A stretch of DNA of 64,000 nt from Eutrophocola sp964601805 (GCA_964601805.1 CAZROW010000002.1:1-64000); one strand, 5' to 3'. Positions 42,953-52,801 are shown, counted from the stretch's first letter. Program-made: numbers and translations. The notes: generated by a model from the sequence alone, not told the origin.

Positions 42953-45388
42953 TTAGTGAGTATTAATAGATTTTTTTCCTATCTGTTTGACCTCGTTCTC
43001 AGTTGTTTTTGAGGAACCTTTTTCAAGTGCTTGAGATTTATTATCTTCCACCGGTTCCGGCATGTATTGCAATGCAATCTCAAGAACTTCATCAATCCAT
43101 TTTACGGGTTTGATTTCGAGGTCGGCCTTGATGTTATCCGGTATTTCTTTCAGGTCTCTTTCGTTTTCTTTCGGAATGATGACAGTCTTTATATCACCTC
43201 GATGCGCGGCAAGAAGTTTTTCCTTCAATCCGCCGATGGGTAACACCTGTCCACGCAGGGTAATCTCTCCTGTCATGGCGACATCTTTCCTGACTGGAAT
43301 ATTGGTCAGTACAGAGACCAGTGCGGTGCACATGCCAATACCGGCACTTGGACCATCCTTGGGAGTCGCACCCTCTGGCACATGGACATGCAAGTCACTG
43401 TTTTCATGAAAGTTTTCTTTGAGCCCCAGGGTGGAAGAACGGCTTCGCAACACGGTGAGCGCTGCCTGGATAGACTCCTTCATGATGTCACCAAGGGAGC
43501 CTGTCATGGTGGTTTTACCTTTACCCGGGGTCGCCACTGCTTCAATAGTCAGTAGTTCGCCACCCACCTGGGTCCAGGCCAACCCGTTCACTTGCCCGAT
43601 GGCATCATTTTCTTCTGCACGGCCAAAGTCATACTTCTGTACACCAACATACTTCTCGATATTCTCTTTCGTAATTTCGAGTGTTGATGTTTTTTTGTCC
43701 AGTGTATGTTCCTTGACGATTTTACGGCAGGTCTTTGCAATCTCTCTTTCAAGACCTCGCACACCAGCTTCACGCGTGTAATGCCTGATCAGGTGAATAA
43801 TGGCCTCATCGGTAAAATGAACTTCTTTTTCACCAAGTCCGTTATTCTTTTTCTGCTTGGGCACAAGGTAGCGGCTGGCAATATTCAGTTTTTCATCTTC
43901 GGTATAACCGGGCAGACGAATAACTTCCATCCTGTCCAGCAAGGCCTCGGGAATATTCATGGAATTGGATGTACAGATAAACAGGACATCACTGAGGTCG
44001 TAATCCACTTCCAGGTAATGGTCGTTAAAACTGTGATTCTGTTCGGGGTCCAGGACTTCAAGCAAGGCTGCTGCAGGATCGCCTCGATGATCCATGCCCA
44101 TCTTGTCGACTTCGTCCAGCAATACCAGGGGATTCCTCACGCCCACCTTGGCCATTTTCTGCAATATCTTGCCAGGCAATGAGCCAATATAGGTACGACG
44201 ATGGCCGCGAATTTCTGCTTCATCACGTACACCGCCAAGGGCCATACGGACAAACTTCCTGCCGGTTGCCCGGGCCACGGATTCACCCAGGGAGGTTTTA
44301 CCGACACCGGGAGGTCCTACCAGGCAGAGGATCGGCCCTTTGAGTTTCTTGACCCGTTTTTGTACAGCAAGGTACTCAACGATGCGTTCCTTGACTTCCT
44401 TGAGCCCGTAATGGTCGTGATCAAGCACCTCTTCTGCCTTGTTGAGGTCTGTGCGAATCTTGGATTTCTTTTTCCAGGGCACATTGATCATCCAGTCGAT
44501 ATAGGTGCGCACGACTGATGCCTCGGATGACATGGGTGACATCATTTTCAGTTTGTTCAGTTCGGCTGTCGCCTTTTCCTTCGCTTCCTTGGACATGCCC
44601 GCCTCGTCAATCTTGCGTTTCAGCTCTTCAGCTTCGTTGGGCACATCTTCCAGCTCACCCATTTCCTTCTGGATGGCTTTCATTTGTTCATTCAGGTAGT
44701 ACTCGCGCTGGCTTTTCTCCATCTGCTTTTTGACACGACCACGAATGCGCTTTTCGACCTGGAATATATCGATTTCCGCCTCGATCAGGGACATCAGGTG
44801 CTCAATTCGCGGCTTCAGGTTGGCCAGTTCCAGGATGTTCTGTTTTTCCTGCAATTGCAGTGACATATGGGTGGCAATGGTGTCGACCAGCCTGCTGGGT
44901 TCATCAATACTGGTAATGGAGGTCAGGACTTCCGGTGAGATTTTCTTGCTCAGCTGTACATACTGGTCAAACTGCGAAAGCAGTGAACGCACCAGGATTT
45001 CCGAGTCTTTTTCTTCGACGGTACTGCCGGCAAGGCTGCTGGTCTCTGCACGGTAATAATCGCCATCTGTGTGCAGCTTTTTGATCTGCACCCTTTCCAC
45101 GCCCTCGACCAGGACTTTGACGGTGCCGTCATTGACGTGCATGAGCTGGAGCACGGAAGCGACAGTTCCGATCTCAAAGACATCTTCCCTGCCCGGGTCA
45201 TCTTCCGAATGCTGCTTCTGGGCGGCCAGCACTACTTTCTTGTCGGCGGCCATGGCTTCCTTGAGGGCACGGATGGATTTTTCACGCGCCACAAACAGGG
45301 GGTGAACAATCTGGGGGTAGACAACCACGCCTCTCAAAGGCAGAAAAGGCAGGGAGTTGTCCTGGGTGGAAGCGTCCTGGTTCGTCAT
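42953..45388 (-). CDS. lon: ATP-dependent protease Lon
   Basis: 811 aa (E. coli 784); the extra length is a charged C-terminal tail after YMPEPVEDN. The N-terminal LON substrate-binding domain begins LPFLPLRGVVVYP; the AAA+ domain has Walker A GPPGVGKTSLG near residue 354 and VLLDEVDKM; the protease domain has the catalytic Ser in PKDGPSAGIGM and Lys in GGLKEKLLAAHRG. It degrades misfolded and regulatory proteins. ATG 45388. I could not identify a clear sigma-32 heat-shock promoter in the 230 nt upstream. Confidence 0.98.
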   Translation of the reverse strand: MTNQDASTQDNSLPFLPLRGVVVYPQIVHPLFVAREKSIRALKEAMAADKKVVLAAQKQHSEDDPGREDVFEIGTVASVLQLMHVNDGTVKVLVEGVERVQIKKLHTDGDYYRAETSSLAGSTVEEKDSEILVRSLLSQFDQYVQLSKKISPEVLTSITSIDEPSRLVDTIATHMSLQLQEKQNILELANLKPRIEHLMSLIEAEIDIFQVEKRIRGRVKKQMEKSQREYYLNEQMKAIQKEMGELEDVPNEAEELKRKIDEAGMSKEAKEKATAELNKLKMMSPMSSEASVVRTYIDWMINVPWKKKSKIRTDLNKAEEVLDHDHYGLKEVKERIVEYLAVQKRVKKLKGPILCLVGPPGVGKTSLGESVARATGRKFVRMALGGVRDEAEIRGHRRTYIGSLPGKILQKMAKVGVRNPLVLLDEVDKMGMDHRGDPAAALLEVLDPEQNHSFNDHYLEVDYDLSDVLFICTSNSMNIPEALLDRMEVIRLPGYTEDEKLNIASRYLVPKQKKNNGLGEKEVHFTDEAIIHLIRHYTREAGVRGLEREIAKTCRKIVKEHTLDKKTSTLEITKENIEKYVGVQKYDFGRAEENDAIGQVNGLAWTQVGGELLTIEAVATPGKGKTTMTGSLGDIMKESIQAALTVLRSRSSTLGLKENFHENSDLHVHVPEGATPKDGPSAGIGMCTALVSVLTNIPVRKDVAMTGEITLRGQVLPIGGLKEKLLAAHRGDIKTVIIPKENERDLKEIPDNIKADLEIKPVKWIDEVLEIALQYMPEPVEDNKSQALEKGSSKTTENEVKQIGKKSINTH

Positions 45389-45585
45389 CTTGGTTCATCA
45401 GACCTGTGTTTGGGGTGGGTAATCACATTGAAATACAAATTCAGCATCAATGCCATAGGCAGCAGCGGAGAAACGAAAATTTCCTGGTTATTTTCCAGGA
45501 GCTTCAGGTCGCTGACCTGCCTGCTGCGCCAACGGGCGACAGTAAACGTCTAGATAAGAGGTGGGGCCTGCAAGACAGATTTCAA

Positions 45586-45605
45586 GGCCTGGCCCGGGCC
45601 AGGCC
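45586..45605 (-). terminator. perfect GC-rich palindrome after clpX
   Basis: GGCCTGGCCC joined directly to GGGCCAGGCC, 13 nt after the clpX stop. The outer arms can also pair with GGGGCCTG at 45563-45570. It probably limits read-through from clpX to lon. Confidence 0.55.
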
Positions 45606-45618
45606 CCAATCTTGCCGA

Positions 45619-46908
45619 CTAGGCTGGATCCTTGCTGGCGGTTTTGCTTTGCGCAGTGTCGCCGGTTTCATACATCAAAAGCGGTTCGGACTCACCCTTG
45701 ATGACAGCTTCGTCGATAACGACCTTCGTGACACCTTCCTGGGACGGAATATTGTACATCGTGTCCAGCAGGACAGATTCCATGATGGATCTCAGGCCAC
45801 GGGCACCGGTCTTGCGTTCCTGGGCTTTCCGGGCGATAGCCCTGAGGGCATCATCCCTGAACTGGATTTCCACCCCTTCCATTTCAAACAGTTTCGAATA
45901 CTGCTTGGTCAGGGAATTCCTGGGTTCCTTGAGAATCTGGACCAGGGCTTCTTCATCCAGTTCATTGAGCGTGGCAATCATGGGCAGACGACCGACAAAC
46001 TCGGGAATAAGGCCGTACTTGACCAGGTCTTCCGGCTCAACATCCTGCAAGGTCTCACCTACCTGCTGCTCTTTTTCGAGGCTGCGTACTTCGGCGGCAA
46101 AGCCTATTCCGCTCTTGTCAGAGCGATCACGAATGATCTTGTCGAGTCCGGCGAAGGCACCGCCACAGATGAACAGGATATTGGAGGTATCTACCTGCAG
46201 GAACTCCTGCTGGGGGTGTTTGCGACCACCCTGGGGAGGCACTGAGGCCACGGTACCTTCAATGAGTTTCAGCAGGGCCTGCTGAACGCCTTCACCCGAG
46301 ACATCGCGGGTAATGGACGGGTTATCCGACTTGCGGGAAATCTTGTCTATTTCGTCAATGTAGACAATACCAATCTGGGCCTTGTCGACATCGTAATCGC
46401 ATTTCTGGAGAAGCTTCTGGATGATGTTCTCGACATCTTCACCGACATAACCGGCCTCGGTCAGCGTTGTCGCATCAGCGATGGTAAAAGGAACATCCAG
46501 CAGACGGGCAAGGGTTTCAGCCAGGAGGGTTTTACCGGTGCCTGTGGGACCAATGATCAGTATGTTGCTCTTGCTGAGCTCCACATCATCATTTTTCTTC
46601 TCGTAATTGAGACGCTTGTAATGGTTGTAGACAGCAACCGACAAGGTCTTCTTGGCCTTGTCCTGGCCAATGACGTATTCATCGAGCGTGTCACGGATCT
46701 CTTCCGGGGTGGGCAGTTTGCGCTCTTCCTTGTCTACCGACTTCTCCTGGATTTCTTCCCGGATAATGTCATTACACAGGTCTACACATTCATCGCAAAC
46801 AAAAACGGAGGGACCGGCGATCAGTTTCCTGACCTCGTGCTGACTCTTGCCACAAAATGAGCAATACAGCAGCTTGCCGCTGTCATCATCTTTCTTGTCG
46901 TCAGACAT
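45619..46908 (-). CDS. clpX: ATP-dependent Clp protease ATPase subunit ClpX
   Basis: 429 aa (E. coli 424) from the ATG at 46908; the longer frame adds 15 non-conserved residues. Zinc-binding domain with Cys16, Cys19, Cys38 and Cys41; Walker A GPTGTGKTLLAE; Walker B IVYIDEIDKI; the pore loop GYVGEDVE; and the IGF-type ClpP-binding loop near RSDKSGIGFAAE. It unfolds tagged substrates and feeds them to ClpP. It lies 154 nt after clpP. Confidence 0.98.
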   Translation of the reverse strand: MSDDKKDDDSGKLLYCSFCGKSQHEVRKLIAGPSVFVCDECVDLCNDIIREEIQEKSVDKEERKLPTPEEIRDTLDEYVIGQDKAKKTLSVAVYNHYKRLNYEKKNDDVELSKSNILIIGPTGTGKTLLAETLARLLDVPFTIADATTLTEAGYVGEDVENIIQKLLQKCDYDVDKAQIGIVYIDEIDKISRKSDNPSITRDVSGEGVQQALLKLIEGTVASVPPQGGRKHPQQEFLQVDTSNILFICGGAFAGLDKIIRDRSDKSGIGFAAEVRSLEKEQQVGETLQDVEPEDLVKYGLIPEFVGRLPMIATLNELDEEALVQILKEPRNSLTKQYSKLFEMEGVEIQFRDDALRAIARKAQERKTGARGLRSIMESVLLDTMYNIPSQEGVTKVVIDEAVIKGESEPLLMYETGDTAQSKTASKDPA

Positions 46909-47062
46909 ATGCCGTTTTTCCGTTTTCCCGATTGGCTGGCTTGTCGCCAGCACCTGTTGAATTTCTGAGCTTTAACTACTGGTCAAGATTAAGGCTTCTG
47001 GGCCATTTTACAAGTAGTAACTGCTGATTGTCTCCCCTTTATGGGCGGGGCTTGCGACGGGC

Positions 47063-47719
47063 TTACTCGCTCGAGCCGTCACCCGAAGACGGCAGTACCC
47101 GCCTGTCCATCACTTTGTCGATCAGTCCGTACTTGACCGCTTCACTTCCGCTCATGAAGTTGTCGCGATCAGTATCGCGGGCTATGACCTCGATATCCTG
47201 ACCGGTATGTTCGGCCATGATCTTGTTCAGGCGTTCCCTGACATTCAGGATTTCCTGGGCCTGGATGTGGATATCAGACGCCTGGCCCTGGGCACCGCCA
47301 CTGGGCTGGTGAATCATCATGCGTGAATGCGGCAGCGCAAAGCGCTTGCCCTTTTCACCACCGGTAAGCAGCAAGGCGCCCATGCTGGCCGCCTGGCCTA
47401 TGCACATGGTGCTCACGTCCGGCTTGATGAACTGCATGGTGTCGTATATCGACAGGCCTGCTGTGACCGAGCCACCTGGTGAATTGATATAAAGATGAAT
47501 GTCCTTGTCCGGGTTTTCGGATTCCAGGAAGAGCAATTGCGCAACAACCAGGTTGGCCATGTAATCTTCAACCTGCCCTACCAGGAAAATGATCCTGTCC
47601 TTGAGCAGCCTGGAGTAAATATCATACGAGCGCTCACCACGGGCAGTCTGCTCTACGACAATCGGTACCAGGCTCGCGTACTCCTGCAGAATCTCTTCTT
47701 TCGCGCCACTATTTTTCAT
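47063..47719 (-). CDS. clpP: ATP-dependent Clp protease proteolytic subunit
   Basis: 218 aa serine protease forming the 14-mer chamber. The catalytic triad is Ser112 (GQAASMGA), His137 (MMIHQPSGG) and Asp182 (RDTDRDNFM). A short propeptide precedes LVPIVVEQT. ATG 47719, 62 nt after tig, as in the conserved tig-clpP-clpX-lon order. Confidence 0.98.
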   Translation of the reverse strand: MKNSGAKEEILQEYASLVPIVVEQTARGERSYDIYSRLLKDRIIFLVGQVEDYMANLVVAQLLFLESENPDKDIHLYINSPGGSVTAGLSIYDTMQFIKPDVSTMCIGQAASMGALLLTGGEKGKRFALPHSRMMIHQPSGGAQGQASDIHIQAQEILNVRERLNKIMAEHTGQDIEVIARDTDRDNFMSGSEAVKYGLIDKVMDRRVLPSSGDGSSE

Positions 47720-47781
47720 GTTTTATTCCGGTTGTTGGTCTGCTTGCTATTGCCTGAGGCCGGTCTTGCGACAGGGCCTGG

Positions 47782-49146
47782 TTACTTGTCCTGCTCACTG
47801 TCGTCGGTGGCGCTGTCAGCTTCCTGGGCCTGTTCCTCTGCGGGATTGGCAGGTGGCTTCAGGGCTTCTTCGTAACTGACATTCGACTCTGTCACCTGTG
47901 CAGCATTAACGACCAGGTCTATGACAGATTCTTCCAATGCCATCGCTTCAACATTGGCAAGCTGTTCCTTGTCGCTGTAATACCATTTCACGACATCTTC
48001 CGGCTTTTCATAGCTTTCAGCCATTTCCTCGATGAGTTTACGTACGTCATCGGGGTCCGGTTTCAATTCATTCTTGTTGACGATCTCATTCATGATCAGG
48101 CTCAGCGCAACACGGCGCTCGGCCTGTTCCTTGAACAGGTCATCAGGCAGCATGGAAGGATCAATATTCTGGCCACCACCAAATTGCTGCATGGCCTGCT
48201 GGCGCAGGGCATTGATCTCGTTTGCGGTCAGTGCAGAAGGCACGGTGACCTCGTGAATTTTGAGCAGGCCTTCAATCACCTGGTTCTTGATGTTGTTCTT
48301 GGCAGCATTTTTCAGCTCCCTGGCCATGTTGGTGGCCACTTCCTTGCGAAATGCCTCCAGGCCACCTTCGGCCACATCAAAGGAGGCGAAAAACTCGTCA
48401 TCAAGTTCGGGTAATGTAGCTTCGCTGACAGAATTCACCTTGACTGCAAACTCAGCTTCTTTACCCGCCAGGTCCTTGTTGTGGTAATCCTCGGGAAAGG
48501 TCAGCGACAGTGTTTTCTCATCACCCGCTGACAGGCCAACCAGGCCTTCTTCAAATCCCGGAATCATGCGCTTGGAGCCCAGAACCAGGTTGGTACCCTT
48601 CGCTTTTCCACCCTCGAATTCCTCGCCATCAATGGTGCCGGTAAAGTCCAGGTTGACCTGGTCTTCATCCTGGCTGGCACGCTCTACTTCCTTGTACGTT
48701 TTGCGCTGTTCGCGCAGGGTCTCTATCATTTTGTCGATATCGGCATCTGCTATTTCGGCGGATTTTTTCTCAATGGTGATACCGGAAAAATCCTGCAGAT
48801 CGATTTCAGGGTAGACCTCAAAGGTCGCGGTAAACTCGAGGTTCTTGCCTTCTTCCAGGTTGGTTGGCTCGATCCGTGGTTGCCCGGCAGGCTTGACCTG
48901 TTCCTGGGTGACCGCTTCAACCCAGGAGTTACTCATCACCTCTCCAAGTACTTCCTGGCGGACACCGGCACCAAAACGGTCCTTGATTACCTTGACCGGC
49001 ACCTTGCCCTTTCTGAAGCCCTTCATCTGAAAATTCTTGGCAGCTTCCTTGAGACGGCTTTGTACCTGGCTCTCAATAGTCTCAGCGGGCACTTCAATGG
49101 TCATTCGCCTTTCCAGGCCGGAGAGAGTCTCCAGTGATACTTGCAT
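47782..49146 (-). CDS. tig: trigger factor
   Basis: 454 aa from the ATG at 49146 (MQVSLETLSGLERRM). It is a ribosome-bound chaperone. The N-terminal ribosome-binding loop is FRKGKVP near residues 44-50; the FKBP-type prolyl isomerase domain is about residues 150-245 (DQVNLDFTGTIDGEEFEGG, LVGLSAGDEKTL); the remaining helices form the chaperone arms. The tail is Ala/Glu-rich (PANPAEEQAQEADSATDD). The longer frame upstream is not conserved. It heads the quality-control gene block. Confidence 0.97.
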   Translation of the reverse strand: MQVSLETLSGLERRMTIEVPAETIESQVQSRLKEAAKNFQMKGFRKGKVPVKVIKDRFGAGVRQEVLGEVMSNSWVEAVTQEQVKPAGQPRIEPTNLEEGKNLEFTATFEVYPEIDLQDFSGITIEKKSAEIADADIDKMIETLREQRKTYKEVERASQDEDQVNLDFTGTIDGEEFEGGKAKGTNLVLGSKRMIPGFEEGLVGLSAGDEKTLSLTFPEDYHNKDLAGKEAEFAVKVNSVSEATLPELDDEFFASFDVAEGGLEAFRKEVATNMARELKNAAKNNIKNQVIEGLLKIHEVTVPSALTANEINALRQQAMQQFGGGQNIDPSMLPDDLFKEQAERRVALSLIMNEIVNKNELKPDPDDVRKLIEEMAESYEKPEDVVKWYYSDKEQLANVEAMALEESVIDLVVNAAQVTESNVSYEEALKPPANPAEEQAQEADSATDDSEQDK

Positions 49147-50149
49147 GGTTTGTTCCTGATTCGAGTTATCTGTGTTGCATCTGTTAAAAACTGTTTTCAC
49201 CAGGCCAGAGTACGGCCGATGACTGCCTGACTAACAGCTGAAATCCTGTTACTGGTTCAGAATGTCGATAGTCGGTTTGCCTGCTTGCGGCTGAATCCTG
49301 AAGCTGCACGGATTGTTCAGCCTGACAATGACTTGCCCAAGAGAAGCCAGCACTTTCTGTATTGCGTGCTTGCACCGCTTAACTGAAGTGCCTGAAATAA
49401 AAATACCACTTAAAAATCAAGAAGTTATTTATATTTTTTCAAAAGCAGGCCGGGATTGTGCCACATCAAAATGGCTTATTCAATAGCGCTGCAAGTGCAC
49501 GCAACAAGCGGCTTTGCCCGCATTCACAACGGCCAGTAATCGGGTCATTCAATGACTTGTTCAATGACCAACCAGCGAAGCGTTTAAATGATGTTTCAGA
49601 TCCTTGAAGACACACTCGCCATCCAGGTTCCTGACCATAAAAGCGGCCGAATAAAAAAAATAAATCTTAATTTTTGTAAGTGCCTATCGGTTCGATAAAT
49701 TTTTAATGCATCCCTAACCTAAGTGTCTGAAAACGCCAGCAGGCTGATTAAAATATACACATTTTGCACTCTTAAGTTTGGGCTATAACTTGTTGATAAT
49801 TAATTATTATTTAAGCCCTTATACCGTAATTTGGCGGTCTAAACGATTGATTTTTCGATGATTGCGAATCCAGTGGCTGACGACGGCGGGAAAACAAAGA
49901 CCACGTGACTGGCATGGATATTGCGCCCTGTTTCAGAAGGGGTAAGGCCATTATATTTTTCTGCACTCGTTAGCCCGAGGCGAATAACCAAATGCTGACC
50001 ACAGGCATTCAATAATAACAACGAGTTAAACCGGACAGTCGCCTCGGGCTAACGGAGACCAAGCTTTACTCCCCTGCACCATCAGCCCCATACAGCCCCC
50101 AACAGCCCCTAAGCGAGGTGTACTTCATCTCCCTGATTCGTCCTGCCTG
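49147..50149. other. 1 kb gene-free interval upstream of tig
   Basis: No credible gene on either strand and no tRNA, although tRNA genes sit upstream of tig in some pseudomonads. The central part (about 49380-49450 and 49630-49830) is very AT-rich. It contains ATAATTAATTAT (49796-49807) at the centre of a GGGCT...AGCCC inverted repeat (49780-49818). A long perfect inverted repeat is at 49968-50054. The tig promoter must lie here but no clear hexamer pair was found; a small RNA cannot be excluded. Confidence 0.6.
49968..50054. repeat. 16-bp perfect inverted repeat enclosing a structured 55-nt loop
   Basis: CGTTAGCCCGAGGCGA (49968-49983) and TCGCCTCGGGCTAACG (50039-50054). The loop holds an inner stem AATGC/GCATT. 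A second pairing competes with the outer stem: ACTCGTT (49965-49971) with AACGAGT (50020-50026). No target-site duplication is seen. It could be a MITE-like element, a structured RNA, or a terminator about 95 nt downstream of the exporter gene. Confidence 0.65.
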
Positions 50150-52729
50150 TCAGGCTCGCTCTTTTCCCAGCGGCTTGAACATGATCATTAATCGCGGCAA
50201 CAAGGTCAGTGCACCTGCAAGTGCCAGACACATGGCCAGGCTCGTCAGCAAGCCGAAATAAATGGTCGGTATGAAGTTGGACAGCACCAGGATCGAGAAG
50301 CCGGCCACAATGGTAAAACCGGTGTAATACATGGCTTTACCAATGCTGCCATGACAATAGATCATGGTTTGCGTGTAGTTACCGAAATCCGGGAAACGGG
50401 ATTTGTAGCGGTGAATATAGTGGATGGTGTTATCCACACCGATGCCTACCGAGATGGCCGCGATGGTGATCGTCATCATGTCCAGGGGAATGCCGAGCCA
50501 GCCCATCAGGCCAAGTACTGACATGGCAGCCAGGATATTGGGAATGATGCCGATGACAGCCAGTTTCCAGGACCGGAACAGGACCAGGAACATACCGGTG
50601 ATTACCAGCAAAACCAGGCCAAGCGTGAGAATTTGTGACTCAAACAGGCTCTGGAGCATGTTGTTGTATAAAACCAGCATCCCGGTGAGATGGACCTGGT
50701 CTGCATCAAAACCGAATTGGCTGGTCAGGCCATTCCTGATGGTGTCGAGCAGATCTTCCCTGACCAGGTCCGGGGAGGTTTCCAACACACGTATGGAAAA
50801 ACGGACCTGGTCATTTTCTACCGAGACGTAGGGCCTGAGCAGGCTTTCCTTGTAATCATCAGGAATACGGTTGTACAACACCGCCAGTTCAATACTGTTC
50901 AGTGCTTCCCCGTCATTGAGCTCATAGGCGATACCAAGCAGTGTGGCCAGTGACAACACCTTGCCTGTCTCTGGAAGGCTGTCCAGGTATTCATGAATCG
51001 CGATGATTTCAGCCATCTTGTCACTGGTGAACCAGTACGCGTTGTCATCCGCTGCAGCCACGTCGTCAAAACCATCGTCAAAGCCGTCATCGAAACCGCT
51101 GTCGAAACCATCATCAAAGTCATTGTCGAAACCACTGTCGAAGCCATCATCAAAGTCATCACCAAAGCCGTCATCAAAAGCGAAATCGGCTTCATTGCTT
51201 TCGCCATTGCCTGAATCAAACGGATTCTCCCGGCTCAAATCGATAATCACATCAAGGGGGGTGGTGCCACCCATGTTCTGGTCAATGGCAACCATACCCT
51301 GGTAGATGTCGGTGTTTTCATCAAAGTAATCGATGAAACTGTTTTCCACCTTCAATCGGCCAATGCCAATGCCACTGGCAATGAATAACAGGATTGCCGT
51401 GATGACAATCGCGTTGCCAAAACGTTGTGTGAAGCGTCCAATCGCCGGCGTGATATCGATTGACTTGGCCCCCTGCGTCGACAGGTTTGCCCGGAAAAGA
51501 ACGAGAATGGCCGGAAAAATCAGGAAGGTCAGCATGAAGGCGCAACAAATTCCCATCACCATCATCCAGCCAAAGTCTATGATGGGTGGAATATCGCTGA
51601 CCACCAGGGAGCCAAAGGCCACGATCGTTGTCAGGCTGGTGTAGGCGCAGGGTTTGATCATGCTCCTGAGAGTTTGCTGCAGTCGTTCACCATGGCTGAT
51701 CCCGGGCAACTCTGTTTCCAGCTCCCGGTAGCGCACAATGAGATGTACCGTTAACGAGATGGTGATAATCAACAGCAGTGAGATAAAGTTTGAAGAGATC
51801 ACCGTCACTGGCCACTCCAGGAAACCCAGAAGGCCAATGACGCACAGTGCGATCGTTCCACCACAGAGCAGTGGAATGAATACATAACGCGGTTTGCGAA
51901 ACAGGTAGGCAAGCGCGGCAATGATAAACACCAGGATGGCAGATCCGAACGTGACCAGGTCATTGCGCACGAAAGTCACCAGGTCATCGGCGATCATGGG
52001 CACACCGCCCAGGTAGATTGTTGCATTGTCACGATACTGGTCCAGGATACGCCTGACTGCTGTAATGTCTTCATGCAATTGCGCGGCATCGGCAACGACA
52101 GCTTCCGTATACTGCTTTTCAGTTTCTTCCAGTAAGCTCGCTTCAGTTTGTGACAGTTGACCTGCAGTTTGCGCCTCGCGCAGTTCAGTACGCCGGGACA
52201 GCAATGCTTGCAGTTCGGTGTTGGGGGCAAAATTGACGATCAATGCCGTGGTCTGGCCGTCTTCACTGAGAAGCACATTCCTGTAGGCTTCACTGCTGGT
52301 CAGGTCTTCACGGGCCGCATCCAGGGCTACTCCGGGTGAATCCAGGGTAATGATATTGTCTGCCACTTCACTGAGGGAGACATCAGCTACCTTGAAAAGT
52401 GGTACTTCAAATATGCTGTCAACAGATTCGACCCCCGCTACGGACAACAAGTCAGCTTTCGCCGCCGTCAGGGTTTCCAGGGTGGTGCTGGTAAACAGCG
52501 GGTCATCGGGGTTGTAGGTGACGAAAACAAAATCACCGGTGCCATAACGGTCACTGATCTCCCGGGAATATTCAAGATCCGGATCCCCTTCCACGACCAG
52601 TGAATCCGCCGAGGCATCCATGCGGAACTGCTGGCTGTTCCAGCCCAGGAACAGTGCCAGTAAAAGCACGGCAGACAGCACCAGGTAGGGCCTGCCCAGC
52701 ACGAGGCGTGTATAGACATTAAATAACAT
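50150..52729 (-). CDS. RND-superfamily exporter (MMPL/HAE3 type) with FD[DS]G repeats
   Basis: 859 aa with the two-fold RND layout: TM1, a periplasmic loop, then a five-helix sterol-sensing-like bundle (IYLGGVPMIADDL then TM2-6), repeated in the second half (VHLTGMLVLYNNM then TM8-12 with SVGIGVDNTIHYIHRY). Such HAE3 proteins move hydrophobic lipids or hopanoids; the substrate here is unknown and no periplasmic adaptor is adjacent. The second periplasmic loop (about residues 515-558) is an insert of roughly ten tetrapeptides, mostly FDDG or FDSG. ATG 52729, with a promoter at 52774-52801. Confidence 0.88.
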   Translation of the reverse strand: MLFNVYTRLVLGRPYLVLSAVLLLALFLGWNSQQFRMDASADSLVVEGDPDLEYSREISDRYGTGDFVFVTYNPDDPLFTSTTLETLTAAKADLLSVAGVESVDSIFEVPLFKVADVSLSEVADNIITLDSPGVALDAAREDLTSSEAYRNVLLSEDGQTTALIVNFAPNTELQALLSRRTELREAQTAGQLSQTEASLLEETEKQYTEAVVADAAQLHEDITAVRRILDQYRDNATIYLGGVPMIADDLVTFVRNDLVTFGSAILVFIIAALAYLFRKPRYVFIPLLCGGTIALCVIGLLGFLEWPVTVISSNFISLLLIITISLTVHLIVRYRELETELPGISHGERLQQTLRSMIKPCAYTSLTTIVAFGSLVVSDIPPIIDFGWMMVMGICCAFMLTFLIFPAILVLFRANLSTQGAKSIDITPAIGRFTQRFGNAIVITAILLFIASGIGIGRLKVENSFIDYFDENTDIYQGMVAIDQNMGGTTPLDVIIDLSRENPFDSGNGESNEADFAFDDGFGDDFDDGFDSGFDNDFDDGFDSGFDDGFDDGFDDVAAADDNAYWFTSDKMAEIIAIHEYLDSLPETGKVLSLATLLGIAYELNDGEALNSIELAVLYNRIPDDYKESLLRPYVSVENDQVRFSIRVLETSPDLVREDLLDTIRNGLTSQFGFDADQVHLTGMLVLYNNMLQSLFESQILTLGLVLLVITGMFLVLFRSWKLAVIGIIPNILAAMSVLGLMGWLGIPLDMMTITIAAISVGIGVDNTIHYIHRYKSRFPDFGNYTQTMIYCHGSIGKAMYYTGFTIVAGFSILVLSNFIPTIYFGLLTSLAMCLALAGALTLLPRLMIMFKPLGKERA
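51058..51186 (-). repeat. 12-bp in-frame tandem repeats in the exporter gene
   Basis: DNA units of 12 bp encode F-D-[DS]-G with variants FGDD and FDND. Because the unit is a multiple of three, copy-number change keeps the frame. Confidence 0.8.
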
Positions 52730-52773
52730 GAAAACCTGGATTTTCCCTTAACAGGGAGTCAAAAAAGCGGCAG

Positions 52774-52801
52774 AGTATAGCATTGTGTCCCGGCATGACA
52801 G
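52774..52801 (-). promoter_or_regulatory. promoter for the RND exporter gene
   Basis: On the minus strand CTGTCA (52796-52801), 16-bp spacer, TATACT (52774-52779). Predicted start about 38 nt upstream of the exporter ATG. Confidence 0.45.

Noticed and set aside
45389..45618. Sigma-32 heat-shock promoter for lon
   Set aside because: Only a partial CCTGAAG-like -35 was seen and no CCCCAT-like -10 at correct spacing.
49839..50021. 60-aa ORF in the tig upstream region
   Set aside because: No ribosome site or domain, and it overlaps the inverted-repeat element.
49968..50054. Integron attC site
   Set aside because: The arms read GTTAGCC...GGCTAAC, the opposite orientation to the RYYYAAC...GTTRRRY core boxes of attC, and no integrase or cassette genes are nearby.
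49147..50149. tRNA genes upstream of tig, as in some pseudomonads
   Set aside because: No T-arm consensus (GGTTCGAATCC-like) or acceptor stem on either strand in this interval.
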